This document shows, piece after piece, positions 44,029 to 55,321 of a stretch of 64,000 nucleotides of DNA. Positions within the stretch are counted from its first letter, which is position 1; each line of letters opens with the position of its first letter. The position numbers and the translations under genes were made by a program. Source of the stretch: Siphonodentalium dalli. Lineage: Eukaryota; Mollusca; Scaphopoda; Gadilida; Siphonodentaliidae. The notes beneath the pieces were generated by a model, which saw only the letters and a program-made list of their open reading frames with translations, did not search any database and was not told the DNA's origin. The DNA lies in assembly GCA_032622095.1 (NCBI GenBank), contig CP136069.1:7952036-8016035 (forward strand), written 5' to 3'.

Positions 44029-46263
44029 GAGAGGCCCGTGATCGGCAGATGTTAACCCATCCCTTGGCGATAGTAAATTACTATGATCGGAAACATAAAT
44101 GAGAGTTTTGATGTTGAATTATAGAGTATACTGTTATGTACTATTATAGACAAATGTACATAAAACAAATTACTGGAATTTAGGGGTCACTCGCATTTAT
44201 ATAAGAGAATGCACTGGTACAGGATCTGCTTGAAGACTAATGAGACTATATCAAGCTACAACTTACAGTGTTTAAAAATTTATAACTTACAATAAGATTC
44301 CGACAGGTATAATGAAACTAAACACTAAAAAGCATCTATCCAATACTACCTAGCTGGGAGAATTGAATTAAGTATTTCCTAGAATTTCAAGTAGCTTCCG
44401 TGAAAACGAAACTGATTTTTCCATGTATTCTTTCAATCGTAAAACTATGTGTGCGCTGTGACGTCATATATACTGCAGGGTTTGTCTGCAGGAGATATTT
44501 ATATCGGCAAAATACGAATGTTAGTGAAATCATTCAAACTCGGAACGCGTAGCTTGTCAATAGTCTGTATTAGTCAACAACAGTTACTGACGACCGCTGC
44601 TATAGAGTTTTAGCCAACGTGTTATAAAATATAATTGAGTTTTGGCGGGAAATGGGAACATGTGAGCCGTTGTTTGTGTTTGGGGACCCAGGCGGGACAA
44701 CGAAACTATTATGGACCGTACTTTGATTTTATCTCCATATTGGGTGGGGGTATGTTTTTTGTGTTTATCCTCCATGCATGTTATATGGGTCAAATAAATG
44801 GTGTTGTCACTATGAATTCCCGCTATAAAGACTGATTTGAGACAGGTTCCGTATTATAACAGTACGATAGCACGGGATCTCGGAGGTAGATACCTCCTTT
44901 GGTAGGAGAACCGCCTGTTGGCGTATGTTGATCCCTACTCTGCCTAACTCAGCAATTCGGCATTCTTTGATCAAATTATGTAATCGTACGATAGCACGGG
45001 ATCTCCAAGCGTGAGTAGTTTCAACCACAGAAATCCCGTGCGAAGTAATATCCGTACTCAGCAGTCCGACATTCTTTGATGTTACCGCGACATTTATTAC
45101 GCTGTATATAACGTCGCTATTTCAATGCAGACCGAACATTACGTAGTTTTGGCGCTTTGATTTCAAAGGGTTACGCTGTACCGGTAAAGTACTGTACTCA
45201 ATTAACCCATTTTTCACCAGTATTCTGTTCAACCCCCCGAACTCCCGTTGCAGCCGGATTTTTTATGACATACATGTATTGCTACTGACTTTTGGTACAT
45301 GTATGAATCAAAAAGATCATCTGCGAGGGGAATGGGTCCGTGGGATGGACCCGCAGCCGGCCTGGCGGAAACCCTGGTTCATTACCCAAATATTTAAAGG
45401 GACACATTGGGAACCTTTTTATCAACTTGTATCATACTCATCAATATCTAAATGAAAACAAATGAAAGAGTCAATGACATTTTTTTTATTATTATTTAAT
45501 ATAAAAGTTAAAAATAAATCTAAAAATAAATATAATTTTGTTTTCTTCAAATGTTTTTCTCGAACGAGAGGCCGATCACGATCGGCAGATGTTTAACCCA
45601 TACCTTGGCGATACTGATTAGCTATTTTAATAGATTCTTACACCAACCTTTTCATGAGTGCAAAAAAATCAACAATTCACACCTTACTATTGAGGTCACA
45701 AGTGGAGTCAGACTTACTGGGCACCTTGCTCACATATGCACAATAGGAACATGGATATGGCAATCAATTTCAACCAGATATGTCTTATAGAGTGATAAAG
45801 CTAATTAAGCTAAATCCATAGTCAGAAAGATGCACCATAGCTGTTTTTATTATGTTTTTTGTTAGTTGCATATTAAAAATTCATGGGATCATTTAGATGG
45901 GAGAAAAGGGTTAATATTTCCCATTTAAAAAATCAATACATGAACCACTGTACAAGTGAGGGATGTATAGACTTGGATATAAAATTATTGATAATGATTG
46001 GATATAAAATATTTTAATGCTGAATTTTTAGATAGCTAGAGGTATATGTACTAGTATGAGATTGGTCAGATTGAAAATAAGATTCATTACATTGGATAGC
46101 ATACTGTATGACCATGGATTGGAATGGGTAGGGTTAATTTTCTTCTAAGCTGAACATTGGAAAGATGTAATTTATGTAACAGCGGAAATATAATTTATGG
46201 TTAATTTTATCAAACCATTGATCCCAAAATCTAAACAAGTGAAGAATGCATCAACATGGATGC
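44029..46263. other. Intronic stretch; two copies of a short dispersed repeat, no gene supported
   Basis: 'gagaggccgatcacgatcggcagatg..ttaaccca..ccttggcgata' type sequence occurs at 44029-44086 and 45564-45615. An internal duplication (CGATAGCACGGGATCTC at about 44865 and 44990; CATTCTTTGATC/G at about 44960 and 45070) is also present. Candidate frames show no family resemblance. Confidence 0.45.
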
Positions 46264-46270
46264 AATTATA

Positions 46271-48331
46271 TATAGAGCGATTCCATGTGACGTCACTAAT
46301 CCCAGCATGCACTGCGGACGCCATGTTGGAGGTACCAACGAATATAAACAAACACACGTGTGTGCGGAGTTCATTATAATCAAGTGTATCTCTTTCATGT
46401 ATCATGCCTCTCAATTGTTTTGTTAATGGTTGTGCGCACATATAAAATTACAAACTAAAAATTCGAAATAGTATAGTCCCGATCGATGATGTGTTATGAA
46501 TATTAATTGCGCTGCGAGTACTTTTTATGTGAAGTGTTCGTTCGTTATATATGTACATGAATCTGCTATAACACCGTGGTGATATTGACTTCAAATTTCT
46601 GCTATTCAAACTTTAAACATGCATATTTAGAGAATTATACAAGTATAGTTCTGTACAGGTATAGGGCCTACAAGTAGGGCCTACATCTATACATGTAGCA
46701 TAGACAGGATAGATGCCATGCTAACCTGTATAGTGTATGATCTTCTGCGAACGTTTAAAGGCACGTGCGGCCTTAATTGTCGAACATATTCATATTTGTT
46801 CCAAACACCGTAAACAGAAAAACATTAAAACGCATACAGTTCCGTTCATATATACCATGACGATCGCATAAACAGCATGTTATCATAAAGACCTATTATA
46901 TTTTACCTAACTTAGCAAGAGCCTGATTGTGTTACCGGAGACAGCACAATACTACTGGCTAATTACACACAAATGGCATAAACGCTCTTTATTAGTTCCA
47001 TATCAGGTATTCACCAACAAAGAACGCTCTTTATATTTACCATCATAACATAAACAAACACCAGAAAAGTAACTTTTTAAGCTTTTGTTTACATAACATG
47101 GTCAAACATATGACCATAGCATACTGCTTATGCGATAGTTCTTATTTGTATACGGACAAAGTCTATCTACATGTTGATGTTCTTTCTGTTTGTGGCGTTT
47201 TTTGACGGGTGGAAATATTTTCACAGGATACCCACCGCCAAGGCCAACCGTGTCTTTAACTTAATCGAAGTTAATCCGTTTGAGAATCTAAAGCTTCCTC
47301 CACATGGCTGCGACAATACACACATGTAAATGGGAATCAACAAGTTTTCCAAGAGAATGACAAGAAATTTAACACATTGCACGTGATTCGCGCTGTGTAT
47401 ATGCAATCTTCGTCGAACGAGTTCACTTTGTGCTATTGTTGCCACATGACAAGTAACTGACTCCATCATCGGCGTTTTTCTTTCATGTACTTAATGATGG
47501 CCGAATAAGATAATAAGCTATGGAATTAAACAAAAACCCTATTTTTGATAATCCCTTGCATCCGGTCGCAAAGTTGTTGACACCTTTAATGTGACTCAGC
47601 CACGGTTATGTATATCGTTATATTTATTTTTGCCAACATTAAATTTGATGCCTGGGGTGTACTGTTTGACAAATGAGAGATTATAGATTAATTACGACAT
47701 GTACACCTCCGGTCGGCTTCAAGTTATTTCACCAAGGTGTGAGTTATAAATTAGCACTGTTCCAATAAAATCGCTCTTCTTTTGTTGCTCTATTTGTTTG
47801 TGTTATCAAATGATTGTCACTTTTACAAGATGCTTCTACACACACATAGCCATCTTGCTTGAAAACATCGGAAAGAAGCTATATTGTCGTGTTACATGCA
47901 TAGAGCGTTTTAAAACGCACATATGCCTAAATGCAACACCGGGGAGCTCATTTGTTTCGATAATACACGGACTACATTATCATTCATTGAAAAATAATTA
48001 GGTAAGCCTGTAATAATTTTATTTCAAAACATAACTGTGATTAACACGAATGTAATGGTGTATGTATGGATATGCACTCCATTCCTTTAATAAATATCGC
48101 ACCCCTATAATAAGTTTATCTAACATTTCGATGTATTCTTTTAGAACTGTTGTTCATGATTATAAATAGCGCTGGCATATATTGTAACTAATTCCGTCGA
48201 AGCCATAACGAGAGGTTTTAAAAGTAGCTTTCTTAATTAATCATATTAACTCAGTGCTTGTTTATGGATGTCTATACCTCCAACATGGCGGCGCGTCCCG
48301 TATCCAATCACGTGATTAAGAACGCTCTATA
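46271..48331. mobile_element. Possible 2.06-kb DNA transposon (P-element-like?)
   Basis: Both ends read inward TATAGAGCG followed after about 35-40 bp by GCCATGTTGGAGGTA, giving imperfect terminal inverted repeats of about 60 bp. Just inside the left end a short frame at 46404-46445 encodes MPLNCFVNGCAHI, with the CxxxGC spacing that opens THAP zinc fingers of P-type transposases. It stops after 13 residues and I could not find the rest. A weak AACGCTCTTTAT repeat lies at about 46982 and 47023. Alternatives: a foldback or chance similarity. Confidence 0.35.
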
Positions 48332-49010
48332 GTGATCATGTAAAGTATATCTAGTTACTAGTATCACATTGTGTCAACAGGATTGGTGGAGATGTTAATA
48401 TTTTTAAGCAAATCAACCATATGACTCTCAATATGCAGGTTAGGGGTGTGTTATCATAAACTATGCCAAGAACTATAAATAAAATAAATGGAAATATTTG
48501 AGTTATGAAATCGGATAGAATAGGGTTAATCTTATCCAAACTAATGAACTGATAAACACAAAAAAGTCTATAAAAAGCATGTCATTGGATTTAGCAAAAC
48601 CCACACAACAAGCCAGTCCCTAATGTCATGAAGACTATATAGACAGCAGACACCAATGTGGAAGTTAATGACCTCTGGCCATCACTGTCATATTCATTTT
48701 ATTTATGCAGTAGAGTGAGGCTTGAGATCAGATTATAGGAATGTGAGACTTAAATAAACAAACACTGCACACAGCCCAGATGCTGTGACAAGCTTCTCCA
48801 GAGATGAGCTCAATTATTCACTTAGTGTTATTTGTCTGTCTCCAACTAGCATTGGCTAATAAGGAGAACCCCTAAACACTCTGTGAGCCATGGTATTTAT
48901 CTAATGTGAAGCTAAAGAGAAACTCATTTCCAATAAGACACTGGCTGTGTAATAAGATCTCCTCTGCTAAGCTGACTGCCTGCAGGCATTAATTAGATTA
49001 TAAGCTACTT
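48332..49010. other. No recognised feature
   Basis: Unique AT-rich intronic sequence; no gene or named repeat. Confidence 0.4.
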
Positions 49011-49015
49011 GAATT

Positions 49016-50175
49016 TTAAATGGCCATAACTCTGTTAAAATATACCAGATCAAACTCAAATTTGAACCTGATCTGTATTTTGGGGTGAGGACCATATGTA
49101 CCAAATTTGGTGCTGATCAGAAGAAAAATATTTAAGTTAACACAGCTTGGATTAAGTCTATTTAAAAACAAGAGCAGAAAGGATTAACTAAACGATACCA
49201 AAAACCATACAGATAAAGAACGTGCTAAGAAAAACCTAGGTAAGAAATATGAGGCATATCAGAAGAAAATTGTTTGACTTAGATGCATCAGATAGCATTT
49301 GTGTGCAGGGTTAATTTTTTCCAAACCGATCAACCGATCGATACCAAAAACTATACAGGTGAGGGGTGTGTCATTATAAACCTACATATCAAATATGAAA
49401 ACAATCGGACAAAAAGTACTTTGGTTACAGCATCGGATGGCTCATGCCTATGTGCGGATGCAAAGTGTTAATAATTTCTAAACCGATCAACTGATCGATA
49501 CCAAAAACTATACAGGTGAGGAGTGTGTTATCATAAACATGCACATAAAATTTTAACACGATCCGATAAAAAATATTCAAGTAATTGAATCGGAAAGCAA
49601 GTGTCTACGGACAGACGGACAGACGGACAGACGGACGGACGAACGACGGACGGACGGACGGACGAACGACGGATGGTTGATCCGGACGTCGGCATTATGT
49701 GTACCATACATGGTATGGGTACACATAAAAAGGGTAATAACTCCTTTAAAATAAATCGGATCAAACCCATATTCGAACTCGATCTGTATTTTGGGCTGTG
49801 AAACTCACATACCAAATTTGGTTCCAACAGATAAAAAATGTTTGAGTTATGGCAGAATGCGTGAATTCTAAGTCGAAAAAGGGCCATAACTCTGTAACAA
49901 AAACTCGAAAAAGGTAAATAGGGTAATAACTCCTTTAAAATAAATCGGATCAAACCCAAATTCGAACTCGATCTGTATTTTGGGCTGAGAAACCCATATA
50001 CAACATTTGGTTCCGATCGGATAGAAAATGTTTGAGTTATCGCATTACTCATAAAGTGTCTACGGACAGACAGACAGACGGACAGACAGACAGACGGACA
50101 GACAGACGGACAAACGACGAGTGGTCAATCCGGACAACGACACTATGTTTACCATACTATGGTATGGGTAAACAT
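49016..50175 (+). mobile_element. Two pearl/Helentron-like units in tandem
   Basis: Cores 'aactcctttaaaataaatcgg' at about 49738 and 49928. The first unit ends with an ACGG/GACA tract at about 49610-49672 and hairpin ATGTGTACCATAC/GTATGGGTACACAT; the second ends at 50060-50115 with ATGTTTACCATAC/GTATGGGTAAACAT. The two 3' ends covary (GTGTACC/GGGTACAC against GTTTACC/GGGTAAAC), supporting a real terminal stem. Confidence 0.7.
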
Positions 50176-50188
50176 AAAAACAAAAAGA

Positions 50189-50259
50189 GGGTAAATTTAG
50201 TGATGCTAGCCTGCTGGGGACCTCATTCTGCAAATGACAGGCACACTAAATTCAGGCTT
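50189..50259 (+). mobile_element. Family C right-end fragment
   Basis: Shortened block ending ATTCAGGCTTG. Confidence 0.55.
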
Positions 50260-50398
50260 GCTATCTCCTGTTACCGTTAGCGATTATATTTATCTTTATT
50301 TATTGCATATCATGACAAAGTGCTCCATGTAATTAAAAGACTCTTCACACACATACATATACATGTCAATCGGTTAGCATCGAAATGGCACAAATTAA

Positions 50399-50712
50399 TT
50401 AAAGATACATAATCCGATTTAATGCTCCTAAATACTATTTCTTCGGCTTCTGGGTTAAAAAAAAAAATTAGATTTGAGTCAAGGAACCCACAAATCAAAG
50501 CCCAGAGTTATCAGATTTCGAGTTTTGAAATATTTGGCAGCCTACATACCTGTACTCTCGATACCAAATTGCGTTGAACACAATGTTGATAGTGGTTAGC
50601 ATTATTTTTTTTGCAATTAATCTATTCTGATAACTGAAGCAGCATTTCAAGAAATGATGTTGGAATCTGATGATATGGGGACCATCGAAATGGATTGTGT
50701 ACCTTTAAGTAC
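50399..50712 (+). repeat. Dispersed repeat G, copy 3
   Basis: Complete left part including 'aaagatacataatccgattt'. It contains a single, non-amplified 44-bp-unit ancestor near 50663-50708. Confidence 0.65.
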
Positions 50713-50914
50713 ATGTACATGTATTGACTGTTTCTCGTTTGGTTGCAATTGAGTATGCCTTATTCGACTCATCATTGTTGAAACCGATTCGTCTGTTTGG
50801 GAATCTAAATATCATATTGCTACAATGCTGTGTCATATCAAGTTTTATTCCGGCAGTGTGAAAGCTACAAGTACATGTACATGTATACTGTTTTCCCTAA
50901 AAAATGCAGTACAC

Positions 50915-51750
50915 AAGCCTTGAAATAGTGTGTCTGTCATTTGCAGAATGAGGTCCCCAGAGGGTAAATTTAGTAATGCTACCCCGCATAGCGGGCTAGC
51001 ATCACCAAATTCACCCCCCCCTGGGGATCTCATTCTGCATGACCTCATCTGATATGGGAGACATAGACTTAGAATGAAGTTCCCAAATGGTGAATATTGT
51101 TATATCCACCCATTGGGAACCTCTATTCTGCAATGTGTCTCTGCCAATTTGGTGATATAGAAAAACTAAACTAAAAAAGATATAGAATCTATGTGGAGAA
51201 GTTTCTATAGAAATTTGATAACAAAGAAACTTTTCCGAAGAGGAGGTCTAAGCAAAATGAGTTCCCCAGAGGGTGAATTTGGTGGTGATGCTAGCCCGCT
51301 ATGTGGAATAGCATCACTAAATTCACCCTCTGTGGACTAGGGCCTCAACGATTCATCATGAATTCAATGCATCACGATACACTTTCATGATACGTATATC
51401 ATATTGTGTCATGTGTATCGCAATACAGGAAATCAAGTAATGTCTGAAGATGGGCTAGCGTAAAAAAGCAAAACCTCCAATTATCTCTCAAGTTTACCGG
51501 GTACATGTAGGTTATGTATATTTGACTCATCTAGCCAACAATTAAACTCCATTTTAGTTAAAAATGAACTCTACCTCCAGTTATAACCTTGTTGTTTCTG
51601 ATAACTCAGGCGGTATTCATTTGGAAACACTAATTTAGTGTATCGTGATACATGTATGTATCGTATCGTTGATCATGTGACCAGGTGTATCATTGCAGCC
51701 CTACTGGGAACCTCATTCTGCAAATGACAGGCACACTAAACTCAGGCTTA
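50915..51750 (+). mobile_element. Family C foldback split by a hAT-like element
   Basis: AAGCCTTGAAATAGTGTGTC start, full composite interior. The right block breaks at ..CCCTCTGTGGAC and resumes at GGGAACCTCATTCTGC (51705), ending CTCAGGCTT. Confidence 0.75.
51338..51703. mobile_element. hAT-like MITE nested in family C
   Basis: Ends TAGGGCCTCAACGATTCATC and inverse ..GATACACCTGG/CATTGCAGCCCTA; flanking 8-bp CTGTGGAC/CTGGGAAC (6 of 8 match). The inner half repeats ATCACGATACA/TGTATCGTGAT. 'AGGGC..CAACGATTCAT' termini are widespread among animal hAT MITEs. Confidence 0.7.
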
Positions 51751-52140
51751 CTTGGGTTACATGCGAAGATTAAACCTGGCTCTATGAAATGCAGCACAAG
51801 GGTATTTGTTCTTACAACGATTACATGTACATGTAGGTGTGAAGAATAAACCTGGCTCTATGAAATGTAGCACCACGGTATTTGTTCTTACACAGGTTAC
51901 ATACATGTAGGTGTGAAGAGTAAACATGGCTCTATGAAATGTAGCACCACAGTATTTGTTCTTACACGGGTTACATACATGTACATGTAGGTGTGAAGAG
52001 TAAACATGACTCTATGAAATGTAGCACCACGGTATTTGTTCTTACACGGGTTACATACATGTAGGTGTGAAGAGTAAACATGGCTCTATGAAATGTAGCA
52101 CAATGGTATTTGTTCTTACTCATGTTAGATACATGTACTA
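51744..52140 (+). repeat. Tandem repeat of about 70-78 bp (5-6 copies)
   Basis: Unit GGTTACATACATGTAGGTGT + GAAGAGTAAACATGGCTCTA + TGAAATGTAGCACCACGGTA + TTTGTTCTTACAC; length varies with ACATGTA copy number. Confidence 0.85.
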
Positions 52141-52144
52141 GTAG

Positions 52145-52342
52145 GGGGAGAGCTTTCCGATGAAGAATCCTTAAACAGCCTTCTTATAAGCCCCCTGAAG
52201 CCTAATTCTAATACTGTAAGCACCACTGGACAAACTTCTCTTTGATTTGATATGAGTGCAAACTTGTTTCACGATCAAGTTCCAATAGTGCTTGGAATAT
52301 GTCATTTGCTGAAATTGTGATAAGGGGAGAGCTTTCCGATGA
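52145..52342 (+). mobile_element. 160-bp insert flanked by 19-bp direct repeats
   Basis: GGGGAGAGCTTTCCGATGA occurs at 52145-52163 and 52324-52342, enclosing an unrecognised 160 bp. The direct repeat equals the central sequence of family D. Either a retroposed RNA with a long target duplication or two D remnants. Confidence 0.45.
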
Positions 52343-52433
52343 ATGGCAACAAGCCATATTTCCGACTAAATCCTGAAAAGTTACCCATAATTCTGATGTG
52401 GTTAAGCAGTCGATTAATTAGGACATTACTGTA
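52325..52433 (+). mobile_element. Family D, right arm
   Basis: GAGAGCTTTCCGATGAATGG to GGACATTACTGTA. Confidence 0.65.
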
Positions 52434-52547
52434 CATTTTATGATCTCAATGAACTTTATGATTTTTTATTTATTATGCCGGATATACTAATAAAATATTA
52501 CATGTACAGAAGTAAATTCAAGTAAATGTGCTTTATGAATGGGGAAA

Positions 52548-53420
52548 AGGCTCAAAATAAGTGGCCGGTCAAGGTCATTGTCCGACGAAAAATAGCTTAT
52601 GTCCAATGCAGCCCTGGGAATTAACCTAGGCAATAGGCAATGCCTAGGTAAAAGCAGAGGCAAAATCGGTTGGCCTAGGCAATTATATTTCCTAGGTAAA
52701 ACAAGTTAATTGGGTTACTAAAATGTATTTGTGTCTATAAGAAATAGAACCTCTTTAGCCAAAATGACTTCCTTAAATCACTCTTTACATACATTGTATA
52801 TTGTCCTACAATTGTTTCCATGGCACTGGGCAAGCAACTAGCTACCCGGTATAAGGACACTTGTTTTGGACATGATTTGTGGATTTGTACATATATGTTG
52901 AGTAGTGGCCTGGAAATAATGTTCCCCCAAAATAACTAAGCATTTCAGGTTATTATTGAATCATATTAATTTGAGATGGCAATATTGTTGAAAAATTGCC
53001 TAGGTAAAATCTGTTTTTGCCTAGGCCAATTCTTTTACCTAGGAAAATATATCGCCTAGGCAAATTTTCCTTAATTCCCAGGGCTGCCAATGCACTTCTG
53101 TATCTGTCGGACATTTTGTCCAATGCAAATTTTTAAACAATCTGTATCTGTTTGGGTATGTTCAAGGATTCACTACTGGCCAAATCGGATATTGAAAGAA
53201 AAAATAGCTCTTTTTTAATTTCAGATCAATTCAGATTGAATATAATTATGTTGTTTGTAAATTTTCCTGGGTGGCGATTGAACGTTCACTAAAATATGCG
53301 CATCATTGATGAGTAATAATTCGATTGGAAATTTAAATACTGTCATTTTGAAATGACCTACACATCCATTTGGTGCCTGTCATTTTGACCGTCATTAAAA
53401 AAATATATATTTTGATCCTT
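52548..53420. repeat. Dispersed repeat P, copy 2, with insertion
   Basis: Same repeat as 36905-37330, split by the element at 52611-53086. Confidence 0.7.
52611..53086. mobile_element. hAT-like foldback I, copy 1
   Basis: GCCCTGGGAATTAACCTAGG ... TTAATTCCCAGGGCTG, flanked by perfect 8-bp duplications CCAATGCA (52603-52610 and 53087-53094). Inside, TTGCCTAGG/CCTAGGCAA words repeat in both orientations. No transposase. Confidence 0.75.
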
Positions 53421-53494
53421 GAATGGGGACCTCATTCTGTAAATGTCAGACACACAATATCCAGACTGGCTGCTGATCTCTAGGATAATTTTAT

Positions 53495-54085
53495 AGGGAA
53501 GTCGGTAGCCGAGAGGTACAGTAATGCCCCCTAGTAATTGACCACTTAACCACAGCAGAATTATGGGTCATTTTTCAGTATTTAGTCGGAAATATGGCTT
53601 GTTGCCATGAGAGCTTTCCAATGAATGGCAACAAGCCATATTTCTGACTAAATCCTGAAAAATGACCCATAATTCTGTTGTGGTTAAGTGGTCAATTACT
53701 TTGGTCATTACTGTAGCGTACTGGTCTCTCAGGCTAGTGGACCGGGGATCGAAACCGGGTCAGGGTATTCTGACAAAAATCAGAAATCGGTCAGATACCA
53801 AGTTTGTCAGGCTGAAAAGTCTCAATCGAGATCACTGAATAAAGATCCGAATGCAAAGTGCCGACTCCCCCCCCCCCCCATTACAACACTTGACCAGGTA
53901 TGTTGTCGTGGGTGCAGTACGCTGTCCGATCGGGTGCGAACATTAATGGCTGACCCGTGTACACGCCTCGGTGTGTGCACTTTAAAGAACGCTACTGGAG
54001 TCACCACATGGTTATATTAAAAGTTACTCGGCTGTGGTATCATCTGGATCAGTGCGTCTACAACCAGAATTGGTTCCTGCACTGT
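53495..54085 (+). mobile_element. tRNA-derived SINE (type 2), split by a family D MITE
   Basis: The head GGGAAGTCGGTAGCCGAGAG + G fits a Pol III A box exactly (TAGCCGAGAGG). After the D insertion, GGGGATCGAAACCGGGTC gives the B box (one mismatch to GGTTCRANNCC). A conserved body follows: 'tgtccgatcgggtgcg', 'ctgacccgtgtacacgcctc', 'gtgcactttaaagaacgct'. This body recurs in the copy at 62138-62446. It is not a functional tRNA gene. Confidence 0.75.
53517..53715 (+). mobile_element. Family D MITE inside the SINE
   Basis: Complete palindrome bounded by TA: SINE ..gagagg-TA-CAGTAATGCC ... GGTCATTACTG-TA-gcgtactgg.. The uninterrupted gtagcgtactggtctc is seen in the 62138 SINE, so the site gained one TA duplicate. 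Confidence 0.85.
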
Positions 54086-54111
54086 AATGTCTACAGATAC
54101 AGATATATAAT

Positions 54112-54536
54112 TTAACCCTTTCAGTGCCAGGGGTCGATCTTTTTTTTAGATTTTTTTTTGGTTTAATTTTTTTTGGGTTGAGTTTATGCTTGAGCATGCT
54201 ATAGCGAATTTAAAAACAAACTGGATAAAACCTTAGGGGCATGTTATAACTCAAAACTATCACCAAGTATTCATAGTAATAATTTTGATGCCCATGAAAA
54301 ATGTAAGATTCCCTGGCAGTAAACCTACAAAATAAGTCTGTTAAAGAATATAAGAAAAAATTATTAAAATTGTAAAAAAATGTAAAAAATAATAACAAAT
54401 GATGAAAAATTGTTAGGCCAATGCATTCTCTTATATATGCGAGGCGACCTATGGTCGACTCGCATATATAAGAGAATGCATTGGCACAGGGTATATGGGT
54501 TGATACAAAAATCGGACCTGGCACTCAAAGGATTAA
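54112..54536 (-). mobile_element. Family B MITE, copy 8 (long form)
   Basis: TTAACCCTTTCAGTGCCAGG start; right end CCTGGCACTCAAAGGATTAA. One hairpin; same spacer as 18525-18985. Confidence 0.8.
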
Positions 54537-54607
54537 CAACTAAAATAGCAGTACTAGATGCATTAGATACATGAAAGGCTTATTTAAGCGCTATGTAATG
54601 TAATAGA

Positions 54608-54860
54608 CAAGCCTTGAAATAGGGTGTCTGTCATTTGCAGAATGAGGTCCCCAGAGGGTAAATTTAGTGATGCTACCCCGCATAGCGGGCTAGCATCACC
54701 AAATTCACCCTCTGGGAACCTCATTCTGCTGAGGTGTAAGCAGAATGAGGTCCCCAGAGGGTGAATTTGGTGATGCTAGCCCGCTATGCGGGGTAGCATC
54801 ACTAAATTCACCCTCTGGGGACCTCATTCTGCAAATGACAGACACCCTATTTCAAGGCTT
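54608..54860. mobile_element. Family C, perfect two-block palindrome
   Basis: CAAGCCTTGAAATAGGGTGT mirrors ACACCCTATTTCAAGGCTT over the full 253 bp. Flanked by the 9-bp direct repeat tgtaataga (54599-54607, 54861-54869). The most symmetrical copy in the window. Confidence 0.85.
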
Positions 54861-54984
54861 TGTAATAGATGTGGGTGCTGATTGTGAACCTCATCACAGC
54901 ACTTAATGTTCATCAAATTACAGAAAGTTATCAAGTGGATATTTTAAAGTGTTGTTATAATGAGATCATTAATACCAGTGGTGA

Positions 54985-55310
54985 TGATTTCATGCACAGT
55001 GGGCTAGCATCACCAAATTCTGCCTCTGGGTACATCATACTGCTTTGGCCTCATCTTCTGTGAAGTACCGGTATCTATCATCTCAAATTAACATTGTTTT
55101 CAGTTACTGTTCAGTTTTGATATCCGCTAATTTGCAGAAGATAAATTGCATAATCAACGTGACTAATGGGTGAACATTGCCAACTTCAACTCGGGAACTT
55201 CAATCTTATCCTACAGTAGGTCTCCCAAGGCAGTTGAGGAATATTGTCACTAAATTCACCCTCTGGGGACCTCATTCTGCAAATATCAAACACACTATAT
55301 CCAGACTTGG
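54985..55310 (-). mobile_element. Family C, left block decayed
   Basis: 'gggctagcatcaccaaattc' half block, inner 'gcataatcaacgtgactaatggg' pair, intact right block ending CACACTATATCCAGACTTGG. Confidence 0.6.
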
Positions 55311-55321
55311 GTCTGAGCTCA

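Noticed and set aside
44635..44835. 66-codon frame with a hydrophobic stretch
   Set aside because: Too short, no similarity, no supporting splice context on the plus strand inside a minus-strand intron.
49531..50052. 173-codon minus-strand frame
   Set aside because: Runs across tandem pearl cores and the ACGG microsatellite (SVRPSVCPSVRLSV repeats).
53495..53780. tRNA gene
   Set aside because: A and B boxes are present but the tRNA fold is interrupted and the body continues as a SINE with a second copy.
53688..54020. 110-codon frame on the plus strand
   Set aside because: Lies over the tRNA-derived SINE and the end of the nested MITE; no protein similarity recognised.
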